NCBI RefSeq assembly: GCF_031822435.1
Contig: NZ_JAVQLW010000001.1
Location: 381,501-445,500 of the forward strand
Direction of reading: 5' to 3'
Origin: Paracoccus sp. MBLB3053
Lineage (GTDB): Bacteria; Pseudomonadota; Alphaproteobacteria; Rhodobacterales; Rhodobacteraceae
Length of the DNA: 64,000 nt
Positions 53,156-62,590 of this stretch are shown in pieces (positions within the stretch are counted from its first letter, which is position 1; each line of letters begins with the position of its first letter). The notes beneath the pieces were generated by a model that saw only the letters and a list, made by a program, of their open reading frames with translations, was not told the DNA's origin and searched no databases. A program made the translations under genes and the position numbers.

Positions 53156-53848
53156 ATGAAAATTCGCTTCAAAGCCCTGTCCGTCCACCTCCTGACTGCT
53201 ACTGGCGCGATCCTGTCGATGCTTGCTCTGCTGGCCGCTGTCAGCGCAGAGTGGTCGCAAATGTTCTTCTGGCTCGTCATCGCGCTGATCGTCGACGGAA
53301 TCGACGGTCCCCTGGCGCGTCGCTATGACGTCAAGGTGAACTGGCCAACCTATGATGGGGTCCTGATGGACCTCATCATCGACTATCTCACATATGTCTT
53401 CATCCCCGCCTATGCGCTTTTCATGTCCGGGTTGCTGCCGGGCTGGACCGGATGGATCGCGATCATCGCCATCACCTATGGCAGCGTGATCTATTTCGCC
53501 GACACCCGGATGAAGACGACGGACTATTCCTTTGCCGGCTTCCCGGCCTGCTGGAACATGGTTGTGCTGGTCTTGTTCGCGCTCAAGCCGAACTTCTGGA
53601 TCATCCTTTTCGTGGTCGTGGCGCTGGCTGTCGCGATGTTCACGAACGTCAAATTCATCCACCCCGTCCGCACAAGGCGATGGCGCGCGGTTTCGCTGTC
53701 CGTCACTGGCGCCTGGGTCGTCTTCGCCGTCTGGGCGGTGATGGTCGACTTCCATCCCGACAGCTTTGCCCGCTGGGGATTGCTGATCACCTCTCTCTGG
53801 CTGACCTGCGCCGGTCTTTTGCAGCAATTGACCGAGAAGCGGGCTTGA
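53156..53848 (+). CDS. pcs: Phosphatidylcholine synthase
   Basis: 230 residues, with about eight hydrophobic segments. It joins CDP-diacylglycerol and choline in the inner membrane. The CDP-alcohol phosphotransferase motif is present in the extended Pcs form: DGIDGPLARRYDVKVNWPTY followed by DGVLMDLIIDY, keeping D-G, A-R, G and both distal Asp residues. VIYFADTRMKTTDYSFAGFPACWN is also a Pcs signature. This pathway is common in Rhodobacteraceae and rhizobia and uses exogenous choline. Confidence 0.95.
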   Translation: MKIRFKALSVHLLTATGAILSMLALLAAVSAEWSQMFFWLVIALIVDGIDGPLARRYDVKVNWPTYDGVLMDLIIDYLTYVFIPAYALFMSGLLPGWTGWIAIIAITYGSVIYFADTRMKTTDYSFAGFPACWNMVVLVLFALKPNFWIILFVVVALAVAMFTNVKFIHPVRTRRWRAVSLSVTGAWVVFAVWAVMVDFHPDSFARWGLLITSLWLTCAGLLQQLTEKRA

Positions 53849-53906
53849 TCCCTTCGGCCTTTGGTTGAAAAGCTGGCCCGGTCACCCCGGCCCAGACGGA
53901 GGAAAC

Positions 53907-55379
53907 ATGAACGGGAAATTCGCGAAGGCGGCGGCCCTGTCTGCCCTGCTGACCTCTCCTGCGCTTGCCGCGCAGGACAGCATCACGCTGGGTATGGTGC
54001 TCGAGCCGCCGAACCTGGATCCCACGGGCGGTGCCGCAGCCGCGATCGACGAGATCGTCTATGCCAACATCTTTGAAGGCCTGACCCGCATCGGGCGGGA
54101 TGGCAGTGTCCGGCCCGGACTGGCCAAAAGCTGGGATGCCGAGAATGGCGGCAAAAGCTACCTGTTCCACCTGCGCGAGGGCGTGAGCTTCCATGATGGC
54201 AACGCGTTTGACGCGCAGGACGTGATTTTTTCGCTGGATCGCGCGCGCGCAGCCGAAAGCACGAACGCGCAGAAGACACTATTCGAGGGCATCGAGAAGG
54301 CCGAGGCGGTTGACCCGCTGACCGTGCGCGTCACGCTGAAGGCGCCGGACGGGGGCTTTCCCTTCAAGATGGCCTGGGGCGATGCCGTCATTGTCGATGA
54401 GGCCAGCGTCAAGGACATCGCGACCAGCCCCGTCGGCACAGGACCTTTCCGGTTTCAGGACTGGGCGCAGGGCGATCACGTTTCGCTTGTGGCAAACGAC
54501 CAGTATTGGGGCGAAAAGCCCGCGATCAAGGCCGCAACCTTTCGCTTCATCCCTGACCCGAGCGCCGCATTCGCGGCGATGATGTCCGGCGATGTCGATG
54601 CCTTCCCGATCTATCCCGCCCCCGAGACGCTGGCACAACTGCAGGCCGATCCCCGTTTCAAGGTTCTGGTCGGAACGACCGAGGGCGAAACCATCCTGGC
54701 GATGAACCATGCTCGCCCGCCTCTGGAGCTGCTGAAAGTTCGCGAAGCCATCGCCCATGCATTGAATCGGCAAGAGATCATCGACGGGGCAATGTTCGGT
54801 TATGGCACGCCTATCGGAACGCATTTCGCGCCGCACAATCCGGATTATGTCGACCTGACCGCCGAATCCGCTTACGATCCCGAGCGCTCGAAGGCGCTGT
54901 TGGCCGAGGCCGGCGTCAAGGACCTGACCCTTCGCCTTGCACTGCCGCCGCCCCCCTATGCCCGCCGCGGGGGTGAAATCGTGGCCGCCGAATTGCGGGC
55001 TGTCGGGATCAACACTCAGATCATCAATATGGAATGGGCGCAGTGGCTTGAGCAGGTCTTCAAGAATGCCGATTACGATCTGACCATCATCAGTCATGTC
55101 GAACCGATGGATATCGGCATCTATGCGCGTCCGGGCTACTACTTCAACTACGGAAACCCCGCCTTTGACAAGGTGATGGGCCTGCTGGATGAGGCGACCG
55201 AGCCCGGGGAACGCTCGCGTCTGCTTCGTCAGGCGCAGGAGATCCTGGCCGGCACATATGCCAACGGCTTTCTGTTTCAGCTTGCCAAGACAGGGGTTGC
55301 CAATGCGCAGATCGAGGGACTTTGGGAAAATGCGCCCATGCCGGCCAATGATCTGAGCGAGGTTCGCTGGACCGAATGA
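53907..55379 (+). CDS. Dipeptide/oligopeptide-type periplasmic binding protein (family 5)
   Basis: 490 residues from ATG 53907, preceded by GGAGGAAAC; a frame start at 53865 would destroy the signal peptide (MNGKFAKAAALSALLTSPALAAQD). Family-5 motifs: LGMVLEPPNLDPT, IFEGLTRIGRDGSVRPGLAKSW, FHLREGVSFHDGNAFDAQDV and LKVREAIAHALNRQEIID. It binds a peptide or similar ligand for an ABC importer. No permease follows directly, but a matching permease/ATPase set starts 6.3 kb downstream at 61649. Confidence 0.93.
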   Translation: MNGKFAKAAALSALLTSPALAAQDSITLGMVLEPPNLDPTGGAAAAIDEIVYANIFEGLTRIGRDGSVRPGLAKSWDAENGGKSYLFHLREGVSFHDGNAFDAQDVIFSLDRARAAESTNAQKTLFEGIEKAEAVDPLTVRVTLKAPDGGFPFKMAWGDAVIVDEASVKDIATSPVGTGPFRFQDWAQGDHVSLVANDQYWGEKPAIKAATFRFIPDPSAAFAAMMSGDVDAFPIYPAPETLAQLQADPRFKVLVGTTEGETILAMNHARPPLELLKVREAIAHALNRQEIIDGAMFGYGTPIGTHFAPHNPDYVDLTAESAYDPERSKALLAEAGVKDLTLRLALPPPPYARRGGEIVAAELRAVGINTQIINMEWAQWLEQVFKNADYDLTIISHVEPMDIGIYARPGYYFNYGNPAFDKVMGLLDEATEPGERSRLLRQAQEILAGTYANGFLFQLAKTGVANAQIEGLWENAPMPANDLSEVRWTE

Positions 55380-55415
55380 CCGCACGGATCGGGTTCCTCC
55401 AGCGGCCCCGGCACG

Positions 55416-56330
55416 TCAGTTCTTGAGCACGATGCAGCGCCCGCCAAATCCGCGTAGTCGGTTGCAGAAGGCATGAGCTTCGGTCTTTGACGAATAGCCG
55501 ATCTGCGCAGTATAGACCTTGCGCGGCCCGCCAGAAATCTTGCGTCGAACGTAACTGACCCGTTTCCCCCCGAGGATCGGACGAAGCGTCTTGTTCAGGC
55601 GCGACACCTGGCTCGTTACCCCCGATTGACTGGGGTGGGTCGCGACAATGACGCCCCAAGGCCAGGGATGATCCATCGTCTTGAATTCGCGCAACTTCCT
55701 CGTCCCGGCCAAATCGATGCAGGCCGGAAGGAACGCCCGTTCCTTGTCCAGACGCAGATCGGCCGCCTTCGGTGGGCTGTCGCGCCAGCTTATCGCGGTC
55801 AGCCCAGTGATCGCCTGAACGTAATCCTGCGTTTCCCAAGGCAGGCCGCCCCCCTCTGAGAGGAAACGTGAGGCGCGATTTTCGCCTCCGTTATAGGCGA
55901 CAGCGGCAAGGCCGATATTTCCGAAAGCATCGGTGAGATTGCGCAAATACTGCGCCGAGGCGGCGATTGCCTTGGCGGGATTGAACGGATCGTCCAGCCC
56001 TACCATGGCAGCGGTTCCCGGCATGAATTGTGCGATTCCCATCGCACCGACGGGGCTGACGGCACCAGGTTCGAACAGGCTTTCCTTCCACAGGAGACGA
56101 GCGAAGAAATGCGGATCGAGTCCGTTGCGTCCCGCCGCGCGCTCAATCGCGGTACAGACGTCGGGCACATAATTCGCAATGGAGATACAATAGAGCCCGT
56201 CATCGGTGCATCGGCTTTTGGCCGAAGTCCCGACCGCTCTCAGCCCCTGAAGGGCATCAACAGCCTCATAGGCCGTCGCTGCAGGTGAAGTGGCAAGCGC
56301 GGCAAGCAACGCAAGGACAAGACGACGCAT
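55416..56330 (-). CDS. Lytic transglycosylase with C-terminal SPOR-like domain
   Basis: 304 residues from ATG 56330; a TTG two codons earlier is possible. A signal peptide (MRRLVLALLAALATSPAATA) is followed by an SLT domain, with the catalytic Glu in FARLLWKESLFEPGAVSPVG and AMGIAQFMPGTAAMVG. NLTDAFGNIGLAAVAYNGGENRA is the usual Tyr-Asn-Gly-Gly loop. The last 70 residues (KVYTAQIGYSSKTEAHAFCN to RLRGFGGRCIVLKN) look like a SPOR domain that binds denuded glycan. It cleaves peptidoglycan with anhydromuropeptide release. Confidence 0.92.
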   Translation of the reverse strand: MRRLVLALLAALATSPAATAYEAVDALQGLRAVGTSAKSRCTDDGLYCISIANYVPDVCTAIERAAGRNGLDPHFFARLLWKESLFEPGAVSPVGAMGIAQFMPGTAAMVGLDDPFNPAKAIAASAQYLRNLTDAFGNIGLAAVAYNGGENRASRFLSEGGGLPWETQDYVQAITGLTAISWRDSPPKAADLRLDKERAFLPACIDLAGTRKLREFKTMDHPWPWGVIVATHPSQSGVTSQVSRLNKTLRPILGGKRVSYVRRKISGGPRKVYTAQIGYSSKTEAHAFCNRLRGFGGRCIVLKN

Positions 56331-56418
56331 TATCAACTCGAAAAACTGCCTCGCCCAAGAAATACCAACAATGCGCCGGTTTTGAAACCTCGGGCTTCTC
56401 TCGACGCGGCCGTTGTGC

Positions 56419-56889
56419 TCAATCGGTCTCGGCGGGCTCAGCCCTGGTCTTCCCGGTCTTAGCTGCCTTCTTCTGGACCTTGGCCTCTGCGCGCTGGCGC
56501 GACTTTTCGGCTTTCTTTTCTTCTTTTTCAGCCTGCTTCACGCGCTTCTTTTCGGCCTTCTCGGCTTGTTTCAGAAGCTTGGCCTCGGCCTTGGCAGCAC
56601 GCTTCTGCTTCTTGGTCTCGCCGTCCACATTTTCCGCCTCGGGAACGGGTTCGGCCTTCACAGAAGCGACGAGGCGCGTCCGTTTTTCGGTGTTGCCGCG
56701 CCGGATCGCCTTCGCCAGTTCCTTCTGCACGGCGGCATCGGACACCTGAGACTTCTTGGCGCGCAGCTCGCGCAGCAGCGCCCCCAGGGCCTTGTCGTCG
56801 AGAAGTCGCAGGGCCGCGGACTGCGTCTGGTCGATCATTCCCTCAAGATCGTCCGGTGCCGGCTCGGTCTTTGGATTGTCGTCTGTCAT
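56419..56889 (-). CDS. Lys/Ala/Glu-rich coiled-coil protein, unrecognised
   Basis: 156 residues. The first 70 are moderately ordered (MIDQTQSAALRLLDDKALGALLRELRAKKS). From about residue 90 the chain is a highly charged Ala/Lys/Glu helix (AEAKLLKQAEKAEKKRVKQA). There is no signal peptide. Such tails are found in DNA- or RNA-associated small proteins, but no family can be named. Low-complexity codon use (AAG/GAG/GCC) makes the tail prone to slippage. It lies between the lytic transglycosylase and L,D-transpeptidase genes. Confidence 0.7.
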   Translation of the reverse strand: MTDDNPKTEPAPDDLEGMIDQTQSAALRLLDDKALGALLRELRAKKSQVSDAAVQKELAKAIRRGNTEKRTRLVASVKAEPVPEAENVDGETKKQKRAAKAEAKLLKQAEKAEKKRVKQAEKEEKKAEKSRQRAEAKVQKKAAKTGKTRAEPAETD

Positions 56890-57004
56890 CTACAACTCCT
56901 AGGGATGGGCATGCAGATATGTCCTGTTTCACGAATGCAGCTTCCGCCGTTCGCGGGCGCCCGGCTCTTGACCAAGCCGAGCACCGTTCGTTTCACAACC
57001 GCCC

Positions 57005-57742
57005 TTACTGGGTGGCGACGGTCGTTGTCGCCGGCACAGCAGGCTCAAGATATCCGTCCGGCGTGGGATTGAGCGGCCCTTCCAGCGCGAGGCTTTCCGA
57101 ACGCGAGCGGACCTTGACCCTCGTTCCCGTGGGGATTTCGCCATAGAGGTCCATGATGTCCTGGTTGAACATACGAATGCAGCCAGCCGAGGTAGCCTTG
57201 CCGATCGAGGACGGGTCCATCGTCCCATGGATGCGATAGAGCGTGTCGCGGCCACCCTGATACAGGTAGAAGGCGCGAGACCCGAGCGGGTTGTCGATGC
57301 CCCCCGGCAGGCCATTTCTCAGCGGGCCATACAGATCCGGCATGGTGCGCACCATGTTCGCCGTCGGGGTCCAGCTTGGCCAGGTGGCCTTGCGGTTGAT
57401 CGTGGCACCGCCCGAAAAGTTCTTGCCGGCCTTCCCGACCGCAACGCCGTAGCGCATGGCCTCACCCGGGGCGATCACATGATAGAGGAACCGCGCATAG
57501 GGGTCGACGACGATCGTGCCGGGCGCCTCGGAACCGGCATAGGCGACGCGCTGACGGGTATTGCGATCGTTCAGGTAGGCATTGCGGACAGCATGGATCT
57601 CGATCGGTTCACCGCTCGGACCGCTGTCAGTGCGCGCGCCGTAAGCACCGCTGGCAACAGAGGATTGCGTGGGCATTGTCGTCGTGGGCGCACAGGCGGC
57701 AAGCCCGAGCCCCAACGCCAGGAAGAGCGGGGCAAATCTCAT
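57005..57742 (-). CDS. YkuD-type L,D-transpeptidase lipoprotein
   Basis: 245 residues from ATG 57742. The start reads [19 protein letters not shown], with lipobox LAAC, so the enzyme should be lipid-anchored in the periplasm. The YkuD domain carries the catalytic stretch [19 protein letters not shown] then IRM, giving the HGT...S-x-G-C-I-R signature. It links meso-DAP residues or attaches outer-membrane proteins to peptidoglycan. A further upstream frame start at 57772 does not fit the lipobox. Confidence 0.93.
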   Translation of the reverse strand: MRFAPLFLALGLGLAACAPTTTMPTQSSVASGAYGARTDSGPSGEPIEIHAVRNAYLNDRNTRQRVAYAGSEAPGTIVVDPYARFLYHVIAPGEAMRYGVAVGKAGKNFSGGATINRKATWPSWTPTANMVRTMPDLYGPLRNGLPGGIDNPLGSRAFYLYQGGRDTLYRIHGTMDPSSIGKATSAGCIRMFNQDIMDLYGEIPTGTRVKVRSRSESLALEGPLNPTPDGYLEPAVPATTTVATQ

Positions 57743-58053
57743 TGATGTTTTCCCTTCGTTTCGCGGCTGCATTCCTTACGGCGCAGCCGTGGCAGCTGAA
57801 ATCGTCAAATCATCGCTCGCGCCGAGCAGAGGCGCAATCGGATCAGATTTATCACTAAAGCCCCGCCGCCCCACCGAGCGTCAAGTGCAAGCCTTTGTGA
57901 ACATGTGAATGAGTGGTTAACTGTTGCGCAAACACTGGCTATCATCCGGTTTTCCGGACTTTTTGACCGTTGCCGGAACCGTTGGGAATGCTGGCGTGTT
58001 GTTTGCAAGGATCGCGATATCGCGATGTCACCCACTCGGACAAGGAGCCGGAA
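57743..58053. other. Divergent intergenic region YkuD / glsB
   Basis: 311 bp. It holds a TCCGG-TTTT-CCGGA hairpin near 57950-57961 and a perfect 16-bp palindrome at 58011-58026. No gene with family similarity is seen. A TTGACC at 57963-57968 is a possible -35 but the paired -10 (GAATGC) is poor. Confidence 0.6.
58011..58026. promoter_or_regulatory. Perfect palindrome ATCGCGATATCGCGAT
   Basis: Sixteen bp, fully self-complementary, 27 bp before the glsB ATG. Its size and place suit a dimeric repressor operator. I cannot name the regulator; CGCG-rich cores also suit methyltransferase or AbrB-like sites. Confidence 0.5.
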
Positions 58054-58314
58054 ATGACAATCACAGCTCTTATTATCACGTTGCTGATCGGCGCCATTGC
58101 GGGGTGGCTTGCCGGGCTGATCGTCAAGGGACACGGACAGGACCTGCTGACCAATATCGTCGTGGGCATCGTCGGCGCGATCATCGCGGGGTTCCTGTTT
58201 CCCGCACTTGGCCTCGGAATGGCAGCGTCAAGCCCGATTCTCGGCTCCATCATCTATGCGACGATCGGCGCAGTCATCCTGCTGCTGATCCTTAGACTGA
58301 TCAGGCGCGCCTGA
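58054..58314 (+). CDS. GlsB/YeaQ/YmgE family membrane protein
   Basis: 86 residues from ATG 58054, following AAGGAGCCGGAA. Three hydrophobic helices with the family pattern IGAIAGWLAGLIVKGHG, LLTNIVVGIVGAIIAGFLFP and GSIIYATIGAVILLLILRLIRRA. Family members (transglycosylase-associated proteins) rise under general or acid stress; the biochemical role is unknown. A palindrome just upstream may control it. Confidence 0.93.
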   Translation: MTITALIITLLIGAIAGWLAGLIVKGHGQDLLTNIVVGIVGAIIAGFLFPALGLGMAASSPILGSIIYATIGAVILLLILRLIRRA

Positions 58315-58322
58315 ACGACGCT

Positions 58323-58349
58323 GGCCCCTCCCGGAAGCCGGAAGGGGCC
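58323..58349. terminator. Terminator-like hairpin between glsB and dadA
   Basis: GGCCCCTCCCGG and CCGGAAGGGGCC pair with one C-A mismatch around an AAG loop, 9 bp after the glsB stop and 30 bp before the convergent dadA stop. A strong T-run is absent on both strands, so efficiency is uncertain. Confidence 0.6.
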
Positions 58350-58378
58350 GTTCTGAGGAAACTTGGCAGGTGCTGGTT

Positions 58379-59680
58379 TCAGGCTTGTGCAGTCTGCATG
58401 CCGCCAAGAGCCTTGGCTTTGACACCCTTCATATAACGTGCATAGCCAAGATCGTCCGAAGCAATGTCGGGCTTGCGGCCAGACATCAGATCCGCCAGCA
58501 ACCGCCCGGAACCTGCCGACATTGTCCACCCCAAGGTGCCGTGACCTGTATTCAGATAAAGGTTCGGGATCGGCGTCGCCCCGACAATTGGCGTGCCGTC
58601 CGGCGTCATCGGCCGCAACCCGGTCCAGAACTGCGCCTTGTCCGGGTCCCCGGCCCCCCCGAACAGATCCGTGACGGATTTCGCCAGTGTCGCACGGCGT
58701 CGCGGATTGAGGCTCAGGTCGTAGCCGGCAATTTCGGCCAGCCCTCCGACACGAATCCGGTCGCCAAGCCGCGTGATTGCAACCTTGTAGGTTTCATCCA
58801 TGACAGTGGAAACCGGGGCGCGGCTTTCGTCCTCGATCGGGATCGTCAGCGAATAGCCCTTCAACGGATAGATCGGCAGCTTCAGGCCAAGATGGCGCAC
58901 CAATTGTGGCGAATGCGGTCCCATGGCAAGCACGTAGCGATCAGCGGTCATGCGGCCCTGATCCGTACGGACTGCGCTGATCCGGCCGCCTTCGGCCTCG
59001 ATCCCCTCGACGGAAACACCCCAACGGAAGGTGACGCCCAGTGCGCCGGACATTTCGGCAAGGTTGTTCGTGAACTGGAAGCAATCGCCAGTTTCATCAC
59101 CCGGCAAGCGCAGTCCGCCCACGATCATGTCGGAGGAACGCGCAAGGCCAGGCTCGGCCGCGATGCACCCCTCGCGGTCAAGAACCTCGAAGGGCACGCC
59201 ATCGGCGCGCAGCACCTCGATATCCTTCCCGGCGCCGTCAAGTTGTTCCTGCTTGCGGAATACCTGGAGCGTGCCCTGCATGCGCTCGTCGTAATGAATA
59301 CCGGTTTCCGCGCGCAGGTCGGCAAGGCAATCACGGCTGTATTCCGCGATCCGGACCATGCGGCTCTTGTTCACGGCATAGGCCGCGCTGGTACAATTCG
59401 CGAGCATCTGGGCAAGCCAGCCCAGACGATGCATGTCCAGCTTGGGCTGAAGGACCAGCGGCGCATGGCGCTGGAACATCCATTTCATCGCCTTGAGCGG
59501 AATGCCCGGCGCGGCCCAGGGCGAAGAATAGCCGGGCGAGATCTCGCCGGCATTCGCAAAGCTCGTCTCAAGCGCCGGACCGGGCTGACGGTCGATCACC
59601 GTCACCTCATGTCCGGCCTTCGCCAGATACCAGGCCGAGGTGACGCCGATAACGCCAGCTCCCAGAACAATGATCTTCAT
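58379..59680 (-). CDS. dadA: D-amino-acid dehydrogenase small subunit
   Basis: 433 residues from ATG 59680, after GAAAGGCGC. FAD-binding N terminus [20 protein letters not shown] with GxGxxG, then [34 protein letters not shown], the DadA signature. The C-terminal [16 protein letters not shown] and [20 protein letters not shown] complete the fold. It oxidises D-alanine and other D-amino acids and passes electrons to the respiratory chain. No alanine racemase is adjacent. The 270-bp divergent gap to the MFS gene probably contains its promoter. Confidence 0.95.
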   Translation of the reverse strand: MKIIVLGAGVIGVTSAWYLAKAGHEVTVIDRQPGPALETSFANAGEISPGYSSPWAAPGIPLKAMKWMFQRHAPLVLQPKLDMHRLGWLAQMLANCTSAAYAVNKSRMVRIAEYSRDCLADLRAETGIHYDERMQGTLQVFRKQEQLDGAGKDIEVLRADGVPFEVLDREGCIAAEPGLARSSDMIVGGLRLPGDETGDCFQFTNNLAEMSGALGVTFRWGVSVEGIEAEGGRISAVRTDQGRMTADRYVLAMGPHSPQLVRHLGLKLPIYPLKGYSLTIPIEDESRAPVSTVMDETYKVAITRLGDRIRVGGLAEIAGYDLSLNPRRRATLAKSVTDLFGGAGDPDKAQFWTGLRPMTPDGTPIVGATPIPNLYLNTGHGTLGWTMSAGSGRLLADLMSGRKPDIASDDLGYARYMKGVKAKALGGMQTAQA

Positions 59681-59950
59681 GTCCGCGCGCCTTTCAGAAG
59701 GGATTGTTCGAAGGATAGCGCATTCGGCGGAAAGAAATTCCCGATCTTGCCGTGCGATCTTGAAAATAGCGCATTTTTCTTCGACCCTCACGCTGTGAAG
59801 TCGAAGAATCTTCCGGGATTTTTCGAATGCCTGGTGGATATACCCAGGTCGCCGGTGAATCGGGCAACAGATGAGGGCGGAGTTCAGGCCGGCAGTTGCC
59901 GGCACAAACCAGCCTGCCTAAGCTGCCATTCGACGCATAGGTGACGCTCC

Positions 59951-61585
59951 ATGCCCGCAACGCCCCGCAAGAATGCCTTTTCCCCGTTCCGCCACGGGGA
60001 TTTTCGAATCCTTTGGTCCGCAACCTTGATTTCGAATTTCGGGGGGCTGGTCCAGTCAGTCGGTGCCGCCTGGATGATGACGCAGCTGACTGATTCGGCC
60101 ACCTTGATCGCATTGGTCCAGGCATCGAACACTCTGCCGATCATGCTTTTCGCGCTTGCCTCGGGCGCGCTTGCCGACAATTTCGACCGCAGGACACTGC
60201 TGCTGGGGGCCCAGGCTTTCATGGCGACAGTGTCACTTATGCTTGCCGTGCTGACCTGGCAGGGGTTGATGACGCCGGTCCTGCTTCTGTCGCTTACGTT
60301 CCTGATCGGGGTCGGCCAGGCCATTTACAACCCACCATGGCAAGCCAGCATGGGAGACCTTGTCCCGCGCGATGACCTGCCAGCCGCCGTGACCCTGAAT
60401 TCCGTCGGCTTCAACCTGATGCGCAGCGTGGGGCCTGCCGCAGGGGGCATCATCACCGCCGCTTTCGGGGCGGCCGCGGCATTTGCCGTGAACGCCTGTA
60501 GTTACATCCCTTTGCTCGGAGCCCTGCTGCGCTGGCATCCCCAAACGCCCGAGCGGCTGACAACCCGCGAGCCTTTCGTATCTGCAGTCGGCGCCGGGCT
60601 GCGCTACGTCTTTCTTTCCCCCAATCTCATCCGGGTGCTGGCCCGAGGTGCCCTTTTCGGCTTTTCGGCGGTCGCAATCCTCGCGCTGCTGCCGCTGGTC
60701 GCAAAATCGCATCCCGAGGGGGGCTCGCTTCTGTTCGGGCTTCTTCTCGGTTGCTACGGGCTGGGTGCGATCGCCGGCGCGCTGTTCAATCCGCGCATCC
60801 GAGAGAGGACAAACAACGAAAACATCGTCCGCCTCGCCTTTGTCGGGTTTGCTGCCGCTGCGCTGACCCTGGCGCTGACCGACCATGTCTGGCTGCACGC
60901 AGTGGCGATGCTTCCCGCAGGCGCAAGCTGGGTGCTGGCCCTGTCGCTTTTTAATGTGACTGTTCAGCTTTCCACGCCGCGCTGGGTCGTTGCGCGCGCG
61001 CTCGCGCTTTATCAGACCGCGACATTCGGCGGCATGGCTGCAGGAAGCTGGGTCTGGGGCGCGATCGCCTCGGCCCATGACATCGACACCGCGCTGGCCT
61101 GCGCTGCAGTCCCGCTGATCATCGGCGCGATCATCGGGCGATGGTTCCGCGCGCCCGAATTCGGCACGCTTGATCTGGACCCGGTCAACCGCTTCCGCGA
61201 ACCGCCATTGAAGCTGGATCTTCGCGGCAGATCCGGGCCGATCATGGTGCTGATCGACTACCATATCGATCAGCAGGACGTGCCCGAATTCCTGCGACTC
61301 ATGGCCCAACGACGCGACATCCGCCGGCGCGACGGTGCTCGGAACTGGGCGCTTTTGCGCGATCTTGAGCATCCCGAGCTTTGGTCTGAAAGCTATCACA
61401 TTGCCACATGGGACGAATATGTCCGCCACAACCTGCGCCGCACCAAGGCTGATTTCGAAAGCTACGAGGCGTTGCACAAGCTGCATCGCGGCGATGCCCC
61501 GCCTGTCGTTCACCGGATGATCGAGCGTCACACGGTCGATGCCAGCGACGACCTGCCTCTCGTCGGCAAGCTCGAGCTTCCGTGA
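59951..61585 (+). CDS. MFS exporter with C-terminal ferredoxin-like (ABM-type) domain
   Basis: 544 residues. Residues 1-400 are an MFS_3/EntS-like transporter: FRHGDFRILWSATLISNFGG, MTQLTDSATLIALVQ, GALADNFDRRTLLL and the domain-2 ILALLPLVAKSHPEGGSLLFG; some ten to twelve hydrophobic segments are present. Residues about 415-540 add a soluble dimeric alpha/beta-barrel-like domain (VLIDYHIDQQDVPEFLRLMA; WALLRDLEHPELWSESYH). This fused form is known in the MFS_3 family. The exported compound is not known. Divergent from dadA. Confidence 0.9.
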   Translation: MPATPRKNAFSPFRHGDFRILWSATLISNFGGLVQSVGAAWMMTQLTDSATLIALVQASNTLPIMLFALASGALADNFDRRTLLLGAQAFMATVSLMLAVLTWQGLMTPVLLLSLTFLIGVGQAIYNPPWQASMGDLVPRDDLPAAVTLNSVGFNLMRSVGPAAGGIITAAFGAAAAFAVNACSYIPLLGALLRWHPQTPERLTTREPFVSAVGAGLRYVFLSPNLIRVLARGALFGFSAVAILALLPLVAKSHPEGGSLLFGLLLGCYGLGAIAGALFNPRIRERTNNENIVRLAFVGFAAAALTLALTDHVWLHAVAMLPAGASWVLALSLFNVTVQLSTPRWVVARALALYQTATFGGMAAGSWVWGAIASAHDIDTALACAAVPLIIGAIIGRWFRAPEFGTLDLDPVNRFREPPLKLDLRGRSGPIMVLIDYHIDQQDVPEFLRLMAQRRDIRRRDGARNWALLRDLEHPELWSESYHIATWDEYVRHNLRRTKADFESYEALHKLHRGDAPPVVHRMIERHTVDASDDLPLVGKLELP

Positions 61586-61648
61586 ATCCGTCCAAGCCGT
61601 TGCAGCGAAACACTTTACGGAACACGGGCTGAATATTAGCCTGCAGTC

Positions 61649-62590
61649 ATGTACCGCTACCTGTTCCGCCGCATGATCGCCTTGGGCCTCAGCCTCGCTG
61701 TGGCCTCTGCCGTGATTTTCGCGGTGGTCGAGCTGGTGCCCGGCGACCCTGCCAGCTTCATGCTGGGGACAGGGGCGCAGCCGGAAACCGTCGCCGCGCT
61801 GCGCGACCAGCTTGGACTGGATCAGCCCTGGCTGCTGCGCTACGCAGATTGGCTGGGCGGCATCCTCTCGGGCGATCTGGGCCAGAGCTTCACCTACAAG
61901 ACGCCTGTTGCGGAGATGATCCTGGACCGGTTGCAGGTCTCCCTCCCGCTTGCGCTGATGGCACTGCTGCTTTCCGTGGCGATCGCCTTTCCCATCGGCA
62001 TGGTCGCAGCATCGCGCCGGGGACGACCGACCGACAGCCTGCTGATGGGCGCGACGCAGATCGGGATCTCGCTGCCGAATTTCTGGTTCGCGATGCTTCT
62101 GGTCCTGCTGTTTGCCGTCCGTCTTAGGCTGCTTCCCGCCGGCGGCTTCCCGGGTTGGGGCGATCCGGCAGCTGCTTTCAGAGCCCTCATCCTTCCCGCG
62201 GTCGCGCTGGCTTTGCCTCAGGCGGCGATCATCGCGCGCGTCCTGCGTTCGGCCCTGATCGAGACGCTGGGTCAGGATTACATCCGCACCGCCCGCGCAA
62301 AGGGGCTGAGCCGGGGGCAGGCGCTGCGTCGCCATGCCCTTCGCAATGCGCTGATCCCGGTGCTGACCATCCTGGGGATGCAGTTTTCCTTCCTGCTGGC
62401 CGGAGCCATCATCATCGAGAACGTCTTCTATCTGCCCGGGCTGGGCCGTCTGATCTTCCAGGCGATCACGCAGCGAGACCTGATCGTCGTGCAAAGCGCC
62501 GTGCTGGTGCTGGTCACGGCGGTCATCATCGTGACCTTTCTCGTCGATATCGGCTACGCGGCGGTTGATCCGAGGTTGCGCCGCAGATGA
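61649..62590 (+). CDS. Peptide ABC importer permease, DppB type
   Basis: 313 residues. The opening MYRYLFRRMIALGLSLAVAS and VFAVVELVPGDPA-like segment (IFAVVELVPGDPASF) are typical of DppB/OppB. Six hydrophobic segments, EAA loop YIRTARAKGLSRGQALRRHALRNALIPVL. First gene of dppB-dppC-dppD; its stop overlaps the next start (ATGA). Confidence 0.95.
   Translation: MYRYLFRRMIALGLSLAVASAVIFAVVELVPGDPASFMLGTGAQPETVAALRDQLGLDQPWLLRYADWLGGILSGDLGQSFTYKTPVAEMILDRLQVSLPLALMALLLSVAIAFPIGMVAASRRGRPTDSLLMGATQIGISLPNFWFAMLLVLLFAVRLRLLPAGGFPGWGDPAAAFRALILPAVALALPQAAIIARVLRSALIETLGQDYIRTARAKGLSRGQALRRHALRNALIPVLTILGMQFSFLLAGAIIIENVFYLPGLGRLIFQAITQRDLIVVQSAVLVLVTAVIIVTFLVDIGYAAVDPRLRRR

Noticed and set aside
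60233..62494. 753-codon open frame on the minus strand across the MFS and DppB genes
   Set aside because: It spans two well-supported plus-strand genes and is rich in Arg, Gln, Asp and His, as expected from antisense reading of GC3-biased DNA. It has no family motif.
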